Of a DNA stretch of 24,945 bases, positions 6,447 through 14,268 are shown in pieces. This DNA is from Firmicutes bacterium ZCTH02-B6 (GTDB taxonomy: Bacteria; Bacillota; Limnochordia; Limnochordales; ZCTH02-B6). A program made the translations under genes and the position numbers. Each line of letters opens with the position of its first letter. Position 1 is the stretch's first letter. Under the pieces are notes generated by a model. It saw nothing but the letters and a program-made list of their open reading frames with translations. It was not told where the DNA came from and did no database searches. The DNA lies in NCBI GenBank assembly GCA_002159155.1, contig LZRQ01000034.1, positions 1-24,945 of the forward strand, read 5' to 3'.

Positions 6447-6977
6447 ATGACCTTTATGAGGGTGTTCTTTGCCCGGCGCGTCGCCATGGGCCTTGCGGCC
6501 GCGGCGCTGCTGGCCGCAGCGTGGTTTGGGCCAGAGCTGATCCTACGGCGGCGCACCGAGACGTTCCAGGCCGAGCTGAGCGGCTTTCAGGAAGTGCCGC
6601 CGATCCTGACAGCTGGAACCGGTACGTTTCGCGCCCAGCTCGCACCGGACGGGCAGACGCTCGCCTTTGAGCTCGCGTTCTCGGGTCTGAGCGCGCCGGC
6701 AACCGTAGCTCACCTGCACTTTGGCCAGCCGGGGGTAAATGGCGCTGTGCTTGCCTTCTTGTGCGGTGGCGGTGGCAAGGCTGCGTGCCCGCCGGCCGGT
6801 GGCAGCGTTCAAGGAACCGTCTCCCCGTCAGACGTCGTGGCTGTGCCCGAGCAGGGGATTGCGGCGGGTGACTGGGAGGGCGTGCTGCGCATCTTGCGAG
6901 CCGGAGCGGCGTACGTGAACGTGCACACGACGCAGTTTCCCGCAGGCGAGATCCGCGGGCAAGTACAAGGCCGGTGA
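6447..6977 (+). CDS. CHRD-domain protein, membrane-anchored or secreted
   Basis: A 176-residue protein. Residues about 5-28 form a basic and then hydrophobic signal or anchor segment, followed by RRR and one CHRD domain (about 34-175). CHRD hallmarks are visible: ELSGFQEVPP, a THLHFG-like segment (VAHLHFGQPG), and YVNVHTTQFPAGEIRGQV at the end. The central loop has two cysteines (FLCGGGGKAACPP) that could form a disulphide. The ATG at 6447 is preferred over the open frame to 6363 because GGGGAGGGGAG lies just before it. CHRD domains occur in chordin and in many bacterial surface proteins of unknown function. No partner genes are adjacent. Confidence 0.85.
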   Translation: MTFMRVFFARRVAMGLAAAALLAAAWFGPELILRRRTETFQAELSGFQEVPPILTAGTGTFRAQLAPDGQTLAFELAFSGLSAPATVAHLHFGQPGVNGAVLAFLCGGGGKAACPPAGGSVQGTVSPSDVVAVPEQGIAAGDWEGVLRILRAGAAYVNVHTTQFPAGEIRGQVQGR

Positions 6978-7029
6978 CGGCAGCAAATCCATCGTCGGTC
7001 AACGGTTGCTTTCCGACAGCTCCGGCGCG

Positions 7030-7070
7030 CCGAGGCCTCCCGCATCAAGGGGAGGCCTCGGATACGTTTC
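7030..7070 (+). terminator. Terminator after the CHRD gene
   Basis: CCGAGGCCTCCC (7030-7041) pairs perfectly with GGGAGGCCTCGG (7050-7061), loop GCATCAAG, then ATACGTTTCTC. The T-tract is short. It lies between convergent genes and may also limit transcription from icd. Confidence 0.65.
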
Positions 7071-7128
7071 TCATGTCTTGCGCCTTGCTAGGGCGCCGGA
7101 ATCCGAGCGTGGCCGGCCGGCCGCGCCG

Positions 7129-8574
7129 TTACTGGCCCTGGTCCAGCGAGTACGCGCGCTGGCCGTCAAAGAGGTAGAGGTTCTCAAGCTTGATCCACTC
7201 AAGGCCGGCAGCCTGGATGCGGCCGAGCAGCGCCCGGATGTCCTCGTGGGACGCCGTGCCGGGGCCTTTCGCACCCTCGAAGCGGCAGCGCCAATGGTCG
7301 ACCGTGAACGTCTCAGGATAGCCGCCGGGGTAAACCTTGACGCCGCGGTTGGAGATCATGACCAGCTTGAACTCGGGTCCTGCCGCGGCCTCCAGTGTCT
7401 TGCCCAGCTCGTCAGCGGACAGCGCCTTGTTGTACAAGAAGACGTCGACGCCGTCCAACTCCCGCTTAGGCTCGGGCCGCACGCTGACCCGGGCGACCGG
7501 TGCCACCTTGCGCTCCTTGTTCTGGGTGTAGTCCACCGCCGGCAACGTTTCAGGCAGCTTGCCGAGACGCTCCACTACCGCCTGAGCAAACTCCTTGGTG
7601 CCCACCGACGGGCGGTCCTTGGCGATGTCGTAAGTGTAGACGCCGTCCTCGATCGTGCGGAGCCAGGCGTTGTGAATGCGGGTGGCCACCTCATACTGGC
7701 CGATGTGCACCAGCATCAGGATGGCGCCGTGCAGAAGGCCCGACGGGTTGGCCAAGTTTTGCCCGGCGCGGCGCGGGGCGCTGCCGTGGATCGCCTCAAA
7801 CATGGCGCAGTGGTCGCCGATGTTGGCCGAACCCGCAAGGCCGACACTGCCCGCGATCTGTGCGGCCATGTCGGAGGCGATGTCGCCGTAAAGGTTGGGC
7901 ATGACCACCACGTCAAACTGCTCGGGCGTGTCGGCCAGCTTGGCCATGCCGATGTCGATGATCCAGTGCTCTTTCTCGATGTCCGGATACTCGGCCCCGA
8001 TCTCATCGAAGATCTTGTGGAAGAGGCCGTCGGTCATCTTCATGATGTTGTCCTTCGTCATGCAGGTGACCTTGCGGCGGTTGTACGTGCGGGCGTACTC
8101 AAAGGCGTAACGAATGATCTTCTCGGTGCCCGGGCGGCTGATGAGCTTGATGGCCGAGGTCATGTCCGGCGTCTGCTGGTACTCGATGCCGGCGTACGTG
8201 TCCTCCTCGTTCTCCCGGATGATGACCACGTTCATGTTGGGGTGCTTGGTCGGGATGAACGGGTGGTAGGACACGCACGGGCGCACGTTGGCGTACAGCC
8301 CGAGCACTTTGCGGGTCGTCACGTTGAGGCTCTTGTAGCCGCCGCCCTGGGGCGTGGTAATGGGCGCCTTGAGAAACACCTTGGTGCGCCGCAGCGACTC
8401 CCAGGCTTCCTCGCCGATGCCGCTGGTGTTTCCGGAGAGGTACACCTTTTCGCCGATCTCGATGAACTCGGGTTCGATCTCCGCTCCAGCTTCCATGAGG
8501 ATGTGGAGCGTGGCATCCATAATTTCAGGACCGATGCCGTCACCCTTGGCGACTGTAATGGGAACCTTGGCCAT
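7129..8574 (-). CDS. icd: Isocitrate dehydrogenase, Thermus-type with C-terminal domain
   Basis: A 481-residue dehydrogenase that converts isocitrate to 2-oxoglutarate in the TCA cycle. The catalytic domain (1 to about 345) has GDGIGPE (11-17), ANVRPC (95-100), RENEEDTYAG (120-129), the Lys in CMTKDN (174) and the metal-binding NLYGDIASDMAAQIAG signature (227-242). About 135 further residues form the extra C-terminal domain known from the long Thermus/Rickettsia-type enzymes. Thermus IDH uses NADP; cofactor use here is not proven. The frame is open far upstream, but the ATG at 8574 has AAGGAG ten bases before it and a good promoter further up. It stands alone, with no citrate synthase or aconitase nearby. 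Confidence 0.94.
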   Translation of the reverse strand: MAKVPITVAKGDGIGPEIMDATLHILMEAGAEIEPEFIEIGEKVYLSGNTSGIGEEAWESLRRTKVFLKAPITTPQGGGYKSLNVTTRKVLGLYANVRPCVSYHPFIPTKHPNMNVVIIRENEEDTYAGIEYQQTPDMTSAIKLISRPGTEKIIRYAFEYARTYNRRKVTCMTKDNIMKMTDGLFHKIFDEIGAEYPDIEKEHWIIDIGMAKLADTPEQFDVVVMPNLYGDIASDMAAQIAGSVGLAGSANIGDHCAMFEAIHGSAPRRAGQNLANPSGLLHGAILMLVHIGQYEVATRIHNAWLRTIEDGVYTYDIAKDRPSVGTKEFAQAVVERLGKLPETLPAVDYTQNKERKVAPVARVSVRPEPKRELDGVDVFLYNKALSADELGKTLEAAAGPEFKLVMISNRGVKVYPGGYPETFTVDHWRCRFEGAKGPGTASHEDIRALLGRIQAAGLEWIKLENLYLFDGQRAYSLDQGQ

Positions 8575-8616
8575 ACGTTGACTCCTTTCGCACGTAGTGC
8601 CTGCTGGACCGTACCC

Positions 8617-8646
8617 AATATACCCCAAAATCGAAGCTCGTGTAAA
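8617..8646 (-). promoter_or_regulatory. Promoter of icd
   Basis: On the minus strand, TTTACA (8646-8641), 18-base spacer, TATATT (8622-8617). The leader to the ATG is about 36 nt and carries AAAGGAG. Confidence 0.75.
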
Positions 8647-8785
8647 GGCGCAGCGCCAGACAACCCCAAAGGGGGGGCGGCGCGAGGGAGCGGTCATATA
8701 CGAGGCCGGCGGCGGATGTTCCCAGCGTAGCGACCCCCGGCCTGGACGAAGACTACGGAGTGCAGCAAGCACGGGGGTGGTCGGG

Positions 8786-9265
8786 ATGGTCAAGCTGTCT
8801 TGGGACGCCATCCGCCGGGCGCTAGGAATCCCAGAGCCTGCACCAGGAGACGCCCGCCGGGGTCCGAAAGAAGCCGGTGGCGGGGGGAGGGAGGGCGGCC
8901 AGGCGGCTGCATGGACGGGCCAGCCGCTGGACGTTGAGTTGTCCGCGGAAGTGTCGGTGACGCCCCCGCCCGCGGGAGGGCGCCAAGTTTCCATCACGTA
9001 CTCGGGCCGCCTGGCGCACGAAGCCGCCGGTGAGATCTATCTTCACTATGGAGCCGGCCCGGGAGATTGGCAGCAGGTGCAGGAAACCGCGATGGTCCAG
9101 GTCGGTCCGCAGCGGTTCCGGGCCTCGGTGCCCGTGCCTGAGCAGGGGACGCTCGAATTCTGTTTCCGTGACGACCGCGGCCAGTGGGACAACAACGATG
9201 GGCGCAATTGGAGCATACCGGCACACCCGGATGGTCCCGCAGGGGGGAATGAAGCAAGCGGGTAG
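8786..9265 (+). CDS. Stand-alone CBM25-like starch-binding protein
   Basis: A 159-residue protein with a Gly/Pro-rich linker (about 16-50) and one beta-rich domain (about 50-147) that looks like a CBM25/CBM53 carbohydrate-binding module: ITYSGRL, IYLHYGAGPGDWQQV, and the diagnostic FCFRDDRGQWDNNDGRNW. Such modules bind starch or glycogen and are usually fused to amylases; here there is no catalytic domain and no signal peptide, so an intracellular glycogen-binding role is possible. The start is the ATG at 8786 with a weak GGGGGTGG upstream; the longer frame from 8597 would run through the icd promoter region. No glycan genes are adjacent. Confidence 0.75.
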   Translation: MVKLSWDAIRRALGIPEPAPGDARRGPKEAGGGGREGGQAAAWTGQPLDVELSAEVSVTPPPAGGRQVSITYSGRLAHEAAGEIYLHYGAGPGDWQQVQETAMVQVGPQRFRASVPVPEQGTLEFCFRDDRGQWDNNDGRNWSIPAHPDGPAGGNEASG

Positions 9266-9315
9266 CTACGCCGGGCTGACCGGACTAAGACGGCAGTGAG
9301 ACCGGTAGGGCCGGC

Positions 9316-9795
9316 TTATACGGGAAGGGCTGCCGTAGCTTCCACATAGAGAAAGTAGGTTTCCCACGTGATCGAGCTCATTACGGCGCGCAGGTGCCAG
9401 TCCCGGGATTCTACGGTGATGCGGCGGCCGTCCACCACCTGTTGGATGAGGAGGTGGTCGATCTCCTGCACCGGGCGGCCGATGACGTGGTCTTTCACCA
9501 GGTCCCGCACAAACCGGCGCAGTTCGAGCGCGGTGCGCTCATCGCCCCGGAAATCCACAAGCTGTACCACCACGTCTTTGGCCTGCAAGCGACTGGCAGG
9601 TTGCTGTAACAGCCGCTCATACTTGTCTTCCAGGTCCGCCAGCCGGTCAGCCAGCGAGGCGTTTTCCATCGACAGCACCTCGAGGCGCATCCCGAGGATC
9701 AGGGTCGCCGTCAGCGCGCCCAACAGCATTCCCAAGGTGAGACCAGCGACGACGCGGGTGAGCTGATCCTTGCTCCAGGTCAGAAAGCGGATCAC
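9316..9795 (-). CDS. ytrI: Sporulation membrane protein YtrI-like
   Basis: A 159-residue protein with a short basic N-terminus, one transmembrane helix (about 14-35), a coiled-coil-like heptad stretch (about 38-62) and a soluble domain of about 95 residues. Size, topology and position match YtrI of B. subtilis, a membrane protein needed for normal sporulation, although sequence similarity by eye is limited. GTG at 9795 is chosen: GGGAGG lies upstream and the GTG overlaps the TGA of ytrH as GTGA. The longer frame to 9972 only shadows ytrH. The pair is divergent from dnaE, and the same three genes are neighbours in B. subtilis. Confidence 0.75.
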   Translation of the reverse strand: MIRFLTWSKDQLTRVVAGLTLGMLLGALTATLILGMRLEVLSMENASLADRLADLEDKYERLLQQPASRLQAKDVVVQLVDFRGDERTALELRRFVRDLVKDHVIGRPVQEIDHLLIQQVVDGRRITVESRDWHLRAVMSSITWETYFLYVEATAALPV

Positions 9796-10124
9796 CCGCC
9801 GCGGCCTCCCGTAAGGCCCATGACAACCCAGTAGCCCGCTTGCGCGCCGAGAAACCCGCTCAAGATGGCGCCCAACTGGCGTACCAGGTGCACGACTTCG
9901 CCGTTGAACAGGCCCGAGTCCAAAGCCCGCAGCGTCGGAAACGTCCCGCCTATGGCCACCACAATAGCCCACAGCTTCACGTCAGCGGCCAGTGTCTGCA
10001 TGCGGTGAAAGGGCGACTCGGGGTAAAAGAGGGCTGCCAAGCCGCCCAAGAGTGATCCGCCCAGCATCACGCCGAGGGCGGTAAAGAAGGGCAGCAGCAC
10101 CCCTTTGACGATCTCGCCCTGCAC
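9792..10124 (-). CDS. ytrH: Sporulation membrane protein YtrH
   Basis: A 110-residue polytopic membrane protein. It matches the YtrH family well: FFTALGVMLGGSLLGGLAAL in the first helix, then KLWAIVVAIGGTF and a final helix with GFLGAQAGYWVVMGL; three membrane helices are likely. B. subtilis YtrH (about 113 aa) is made in the mother cell under sigma E and contributes to spore formation. GTG at 10124 is used because GGGAGG lies eight bases before it; an upstream ATG in the same frame (10145) would overlap that site. The stop overlaps the ytrI start, so the two genes are coupled. Its presence implies an endospore-forming lineage. Confidence 0.88.
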   Translation of the reverse strand: MQGEIVKGVLLPFFTALGVMLGGSLLGGLAALFYPESPFHRMQTLAADVKLWAIVVAIGGTFPTLRALDSGLFNGEVVHLVRQLGAILSGFLGAQAGYWVVMGLTGGRGG

Positions 10125-10189
10125 GGGCCCAACCTCCCGCCCCATGCATACTGGCGCAAGCTGCGCGTTATGCCGCTGCAGACGGCGGG

Positions 10190-10218
10190 TGCCCAGGACC
10201 GCGGATCTGTGGTATAGA
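10190..10218 (+). promoter_or_regulatory. Possible dnaE promoter
   Basis: TGGTATAGA (10210-10218) is an extended -10 element, 17 bases after a poor -35 hexamer TGCCCA (10190-10195). The only reasonable candidate in the 135-base gap between ytrH and dnaE. Confidence 0.35.
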
Positions 10219-10259
10219 AGGAAACAAAGGACAGTCACTCCCCAGGGGCAGGAGGCCGG

Positions 10260-13200
10260 ATGGGCGCCGACTTCGTTCACCTGCACGTCCACTCCCATTA
10301 CAGCCTGCTGGACGGTGTGTCTTCGCCTGGTGAGCTCGTCCAGCAGGCCGCTGCCCTCAAGATGCGGGCCCTGGCCCTGACGGACCACGATGCCCTGTTC
10401 GGCGCCGTTCGCTTTTACCGTGCCGCCCGGCAGGCGGGCGTCCATCCCGTTATCGGCTGTGAGTTAGCCGTCGCTCCCACCGGCCACCACTTGACGGTGT
10501 TGGCCCGCGACGAACGAGGCTACCGCCATCTGTGCCGCCTGGCGACAATCGCGGCTACGGCGGCCGCAAGCCGCACGGGAGGGCCCGCCGGAGCCGGCGC
10601 GCCCGGGACGGGCGGAGTTACGCGGGACGACCTTTGGCGCTGGGGCGACGGCCTCGTGGTGCTCAGCGGCTGCCGGCGCGGGGAAATCCCGGCGCTTTTG
10701 GCCGCCGGGCGGCGGGAGGAGGCCCGGACCGCCGCGCGGGCATTCCGGGACCGGTTCGGGTCCGACGCGTTCTTCATTGAGCTCCAGGACCACGGCGATC
10801 CTGGGCAGGCAGACTTAAACCGGGAGTTGGTGCAGCTCGCCGCCGACTTGGACCTTCCTCTAGTCGCTACACACAACGTCCATTACGCTGTGCGGTCTCA
10901 GGCCGCCGCACGCGAGGCGCTGCTGCGGATAGCCTCCGGCCAGCACAAGCCGCCCGAGCCCGACTCGGGTAGGTTGTACCTGGCCACCGCAGAGGAGATG
11001 GCGGCGCGGTTTGCGCACGTTCCCGAGGCCGTCACCAACACTTTGCGGATCGCTGAGATGTGCCAAGTGGAGCTTGCAGCGACAGCCTTGCGGCTGCCCG
11101 CTTTCCCACCGGAGGAGAAATCCCCCGACCAGCTGTTGGAGCGCCTGGTGCGTGAGGGGGCGGCGGAGCGCTACGGCCAACCGCTCCCTGCGGACGTGGA
11201 GGAGCGCCTCCGGCACGAGCTGGCCGTTATTCGCCGCATGGGGCTGGCAAGCTATTTCCTCTTGCTCTGGGACGCCGTCGGCTGGGCGCGCCGTCACGGT
11301 ATCGCCATCGGGCCGGGTCGCGGATCGGCGGCCAGCAGCGCCGTGGTGTACTGCCTTGGGATCACCGCCGTCGACCCGATCGCCCACGGACTCGTCTTCG
11401 AGCGGTTTCTCAATCCGGACCGCGCCGCACCGCCCGACATCGACATTGACGTATGCGACTCCCGCCGGGAGGAGCTGTTGCACTACATTCGCGACCGCCA
11501 CGGGCCGGAACGGGTGGCTCATATCGCCGCCTTCGCCACATTGGCTGCACGCGCCGCCCTGCGGGAGATGGGGCGGGCGCTGGATGTGCCCAAGGAGGAA
11601 GTCGACCGCCTGGCCGCCCTGATCCCGGCCGAACCGGGAGCCACCCTCGCAGAATCTGAAGCGTCGGTGCCGGCGCTGGCGGAGGCCCTCAGAGAACCGC
11701 ACCTTGAGCGCTTGTGGCGGCTGGCGCAGGCGGTCGAAGGGGCGCCCAGCCACTTATCGATCCACGCAGCGGGGATCGTGGTGGGCGACGACCAATTGGA
11801 GGGGCAGCTGCCGCTGGTCTACACGGCCAGCGGACAGCGCGTCATCCAATATCCTATGGAGGACGTCGAAGCCCTCGGCTATCTGAAAATCGACTTCCTG
11901 GGCCTGCGCACCTTGACCGTCATTCAGCGGTGCCGGGAATTGGTGGCCCTGCGCGGCGGACGCGTGCCGGACCCGCTGCCCTTGGACGACCGTGCTGTTT
12001 ACCGCATGCTGGCGCGGGGCGGGACCGAGGGCGTGTTTCAGTTGGAAACCCCGGTGTTTCGTCGGCTGGCGGAGCAGCTGCGGCCCGACCGTTTTTCGGA
12101 TCTGGTAGCCCTGCTGGCCTTAGGGCGTCCTGGGCCTGCGCAGCGCATCGACTCCTTCGTTCGGCGGCGGCACGGGCGGGAGGCGGTGACATATGCGCAT
12201 CCGCGGCTTGAACCGCTGTTGGCGGAGACGTACGGCGTCATCCTTTACCAAGAGCAGGTCATGCGCATCGCGATGGAGCTCGCCGGATTCAGCCCAGCCG
12301 AAGCGGACCTGCTGCGCAGAGGGATGAGCAAGAAGCAGCCGGAGCTGCTGGCTCAGACCCGCGTCCGTTTTGTGGCAGGCGCTACGGCACGGGGCGTTCC
12401 GCAGGCTGTGGCGGAGCAGGTATTCGCGGACCTTGAGCGGTTTGCGGGGTACGGTTTCGCCAAGAGCCATTCCGTGGCCTATGCCCTGATCAGCTACGAA
12501 ACCGCCTACTTGCGCTGCCACTTCCCGGCAGAGTTCATGGCTGCCCAGCTCTCCTCCGTGCGGGGGAACCCGGACCGGGTCGCCCGCTACGTGGCGGCGT
12601 GCCGGCGCATGGGCGTGCGGCTGTTGCCCCCGGATGTTAACGCGAGCATGAGCGATTTCACCGTCACCGCCGACGGCGCAGTCCGCTACGGCTTGGGGGC
12701 GGTAAAGCACGTGGGATATACGGCGGCGGAGGCCATCGTGGCCGCGCGGGGGGAACGCCCTTTCCGTTCGCTGGCTGACCTTATCCAGCGTGTCCCGTCT
12801 CGTTATCTGCCGCGGCGAGTGCTGGAGGCGTTGATCGAAGCCGGCGCCTGCGACGGGTTGGGGCAAAGCCGCCGGGAGCTGTTGGCCCAGCTCGGCCAGG
12901 TGGCGATGGAGGTTAGCGGCTCCAACAGAGCCGCAGCGGCCCAAACTTCCTTTTTTGGCCAGCCGCCCGCTCCTGCCGCAAGCGCCCCGGTTTCTGATAT
13001 GCTTGGAGTAGATGTGCCAGCCCTCGTGGTGGAAATTACGCGAGACGCGGCCCCGCAGCTGGAGCGGTTGCTGGCGGTGCTCAACCGGTTTCCCGGGGAG
13101 GCGCCGGTCATCCTGCGGGTCAAGGAGCCTGGAGCGCATGTGGACGTCTTGGCCGACGACCAGGTGCGGGTCAAGCCTGGGAAGCCGCTTTTGTCCGCTT

Positions 13201-13286
13201 TGGGTGCCTTAGCCCGCGAGGGCTGGCTCACCGGCGTCACCCGGGCGCCATACGATCGATCCCAGGCACGAGGACGACGGGAGTGA
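10260..13286 (+). CDS. dnaE: DNA polymerase III alpha subunit, short form
   Basis: A 1008-residue C-family replicative polymerase. The N-terminal PHP domain (about 1-270) keeps metal ligands: HLHVHSHYS, LTDHDALFG and a THNVHYA segment. The palm carries GRGSAASSAVVY and PDIDID with catalytic Asp395 and Asp397; KIDFLGLRTL gives the third acidic residue. Fingers, HhH region and a clamp-binding-like QTSFFG near residue 900 follow. Usual DnaE length is 1100-1170. The shortfall is mainly after QTSFFG, where the OB-fold (tRNA_anti) domain should be; only the small C-terminal domain follows. AGGAGG precedes the ATG by five bases. The stop overlaps or abuts pgpA. Gene order matches B. subtilis. Confidence 0.95.
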   Translation: MGADFVHLHVHSHYSLLDGVSSPGELVQQAAALKMRALALTDHDALFGAVRFYRAARQAGVHPVIGCELAVAPTGHHLTVLARDERGYRHLCRLATIAATAAASRTGGPAGAGAPGTGGVTRDDLWRWGDGLVVLSGCRRGEIPALLAAGRREEARTAARAFRDRFGSDAFFIELQDHGDPGQADLNRELVQLAADLDLPLVATHNVHYAVRSQAAAREALLRIASGQHKPPEPDSGRLYLATAEEMAARFAHVPEAVTNTLRIAEMCQVELAATALRLPAFPPEEKSPDQLLERLVREGAAERYGQPLPADVEERLRHELAVIRRMGLASYFLLLWDAVGWARRHGIAIGPGRGSAASSAVVYCLGITAVDPIAHGLVFERFLNPDRAAPPDIDIDVCDSRREELLHYIRDRHGPERVAHIAAFATLAARAALREMGRALDVPKEEVDRLAALIPAEPGATLAESEASVPALAEALREPHLERLWRLAQAVEGAPSHLSIHAAGIVVGDDQLEGQLPLVYTASGQRVIQYPMEDVEALGYLKIDFLGLRTLTVIQRCRELVALRGGRVPDPLPLDDRAVYRMLARGGTEGVFQLETPVFRRLAEQLRPDRFSDLVALLALGRPGPAQRIDSFVRRRHGREAVTYAHPRLEPLLAETYGVILYQEQVMRIAMELAGFSPAEADLLRRGMSKKQPELLAQTRVRFVAGATARGVPQAVAEQVFADLERFAGYGFAKSHSVAYALISYETAYLRCHFPAEFMAAQLSSVRGNPDRVARYVAACRRMGVRLLPPDVNASMSDFTVTADGAVRYGLGAVKHVGYTAAEAIVAARGERPFRSLADLIQRVPSRYLPRRVLEALIEAGACDGLGQSRRELLAQLGQVAMEVSGSNRAAAAQTSFFGQPPAPAASAPVSDMLGVDVPALVVEITRDAAPQLERLLAVLNRFPGEAPVILRVKEPGAHVDVLADDQVRVKPGKPLLSALGALAREGWLTGVTRAPYDRSQARGRRE

Positions 13287-13291
13287 TCGCG

Positions 13292-13849
13292 GTGAAAGAC
13301 GTGGTGCTGCGGCTGTTTGCCGAACGCGGTGTGGACATCGAAGAGATCGGTCGCATCGTGTACGAATTGCAGCGGCCCTACTCCAATTCCATCTCGCTGG
13401 AGCAATGCGTCGAGAGCGTCTTGCGGGTGATCGAAAAACGGGAGGCCCAGCACGCCATCATCACCGGGATCGCCCTGGACATGCTGGCGGAGCAAAACGC
13501 CTTGCCCGAGCCGCTTAATTCCATTGTGCGCCGGGATGAGCCGCTTTACGGCGTGGATGAGGTCCTGGCGCTGGCTGTGACCAACATCTATGGCTCGGTC
13601 GGGTTGACCAGTTTTGGGTACCTGGACAAGCTCAAGCTGGGACTGATCGGGCGGCTCAACGATAAGGACAAGGGACGTGTCAACACGTTCCTGGACGACC
13701 TCGTCGCGGGGGTGGCTGCGGCAGCCGCAGCCCGCATTGCGCACCAGCGGGTCGGGGACGTGGTGGACAACGGCGCGGCGACAGGTCACAGCGCCGATGC
13801 TGGCGAAGCCGGCCCACAGCCGGAGCTGAGGGAGGCGGCGTCTGGTTGA
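13292..13849 (+). CDS. pgpA: Phosphatidylglycerophosphatase A family protein (YutG-like)
   Basis: A 185-residue protein of the PgpA/YutG family, which removes phosphate from phosphatidylglycerophosphate in phospholipid synthesis. Family motifs are VYELQ near the start, ISLEQCVESV, KREAQHAIITGIALD, DEPLYGVDEVLALAV, YGSVGLTSFGYLDK and HTFLDD-like NTFLDDLVAG. The last about 35 residues are a low-complexity Ala/Gly/Glu tail not seen in most members. GTG at 13292 is preferred, with GGGAG eight bases before it; an in-frame GTG at 13283 overlaps the dnaE stop. Unlike the E. coli enzyme it has no obvious membrane helices, as in other Bacillota. Coupled to dnaE. Confidence 0.85.
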   Translation: MKDVVLRLFAERGVDIEEIGRIVYELQRPYSNSISLEQCVESVLRVIEKREAQHAIITGIALDMLAEQNALPEPLNSIVRRDEPLYGVDEVLALAVTNIYGSVGLTSFGYLDKLKLGLIGRLNDKDKGRVNTFLDDLVAGVAAAAAARIAHQRVGDVVDNGAATGHSADAGEAGPQPELREAASG

Positions 13850-13875
13850 CACCCTTCGCGGCAGCGGGATATAAT
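13846..13875 (+). promoter_or_regulatory. Consensus sigma-A promoter of mtrB
   Basis: TTGACA (13846-13851), 18-base spacer, TATAAT (13870-13875): both hexamers are perfect. The -35 overlaps the pgpA stop codon. The leader to the mtrB ATG is about 92 nt. Confidence 0.93.
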
Positions 13876-13925
13876 TGTCCCGCAATCGTGATGGTGATGG
13901 GCTTTTTGGACAGGCAGGGCACCGC

Positions 13926-13962
13926 AGGCGGGCCCCGCCTTGTCGTGTTGGCGCAGGCGGGG
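13926..13962 (+). promoter_or_regulatory. Alternative stems in the mtrB leader
   Basis: CCCCGCC (13933-13939) can pair with AGGCGG (13926-13931) as a tight local hairpin, or with GGCGGGG (13956-13962) next to the G-rich ribosome binding region. The two folds exclude each other. The sequence shows the pairing only; regulation is inference. Confidence 0.35.
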
Positions 13963-13973
13963 GGTCAGGGACG

Positions 13974-14201
13974 ATGAATGAGGAGACCATCCGGGGCGAT
14001 TTCGTCGTCATCAAAGCGCTCCAGGACGGTGTAACCATCATCGGCCTGACGCGGGGCAAGGAAACGAAGTTTCACCATAGCGAAAAGCTGGACAAAGGCG
14101 AGGTCATGCTGGCACAGTTCACGGAGCACACCTCAGCCATCAAGATTCGCGGCCGCGCGGAGATCCTGACGCGGCACGGCCGCATCGAGGCCGGCGCCTG
14201 A
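13974..14201 (+). CDS. mtrB: Trp RNA-binding attenuation protein (TRAP)
   Basis: A 75-residue protein, the same length as B. subtilis MtrB and closely similar: GDFVVIKA, GVTIIGLTRG, TKFHHSEKLDKGE and AQFTEHTSAIKIRG. The RNA-contacting Lys38, Lys57 and Arg59 correspond to Lys37, Lys56 and Arg58 of B. subtilis. TRAP forms an 11-subunit ring that, with bound tryptophan, wraps GAG/UAG-repeat RNA and shuts down the trp operon. ATG at 13974 is chosen by homology. In B. subtilis mtrB follows folE (mtrA); here it has its own consensus promoter and sits in the dnaE-acc block. No trp gene, GAG-repeat leader or anti-TRAP gene is seen in the window. Confidence 0.97.
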   Translation: MNEETIRGDFVVIKALQDGVTIIGLTRGKETKFHHSEKLDKGEVMLAQFTEHTSAIKIRGRAEILTRHGRIEAGA

Positions 14202-14268
14202 CGCGATCCGGCCACAGGCGGGGGTCGGCGTCCCGCACGGGGCGACCCTGAAGGGGAGAGACGGGGGC

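Noticed and set aside
7006..8730. 574-codon plus-strand open frame
   Set aside because: It is antisense to icd, whose motifs, RBS and promoter are clear. High GC content keeps the opposite frame open.
9266..9315. Terminator between the CBM25-like gene and ytrI
   Set aside because: Only GCCGG/CCGGC with a large internal loop and no T-tract; too weak to call.
10125..10180. Sigma-E promoter for ytrH
   Set aside because: A -35-like GGCATAAC is visible but no acceptable CATACAMT-like -10 at the right distance.
12120..14059. Long minus-strand open frames opposite dnaE, pgpA and mtrB
   Set aside because: Antisense shadows of well-recognised genes; products show no domain and no RBS supports them.
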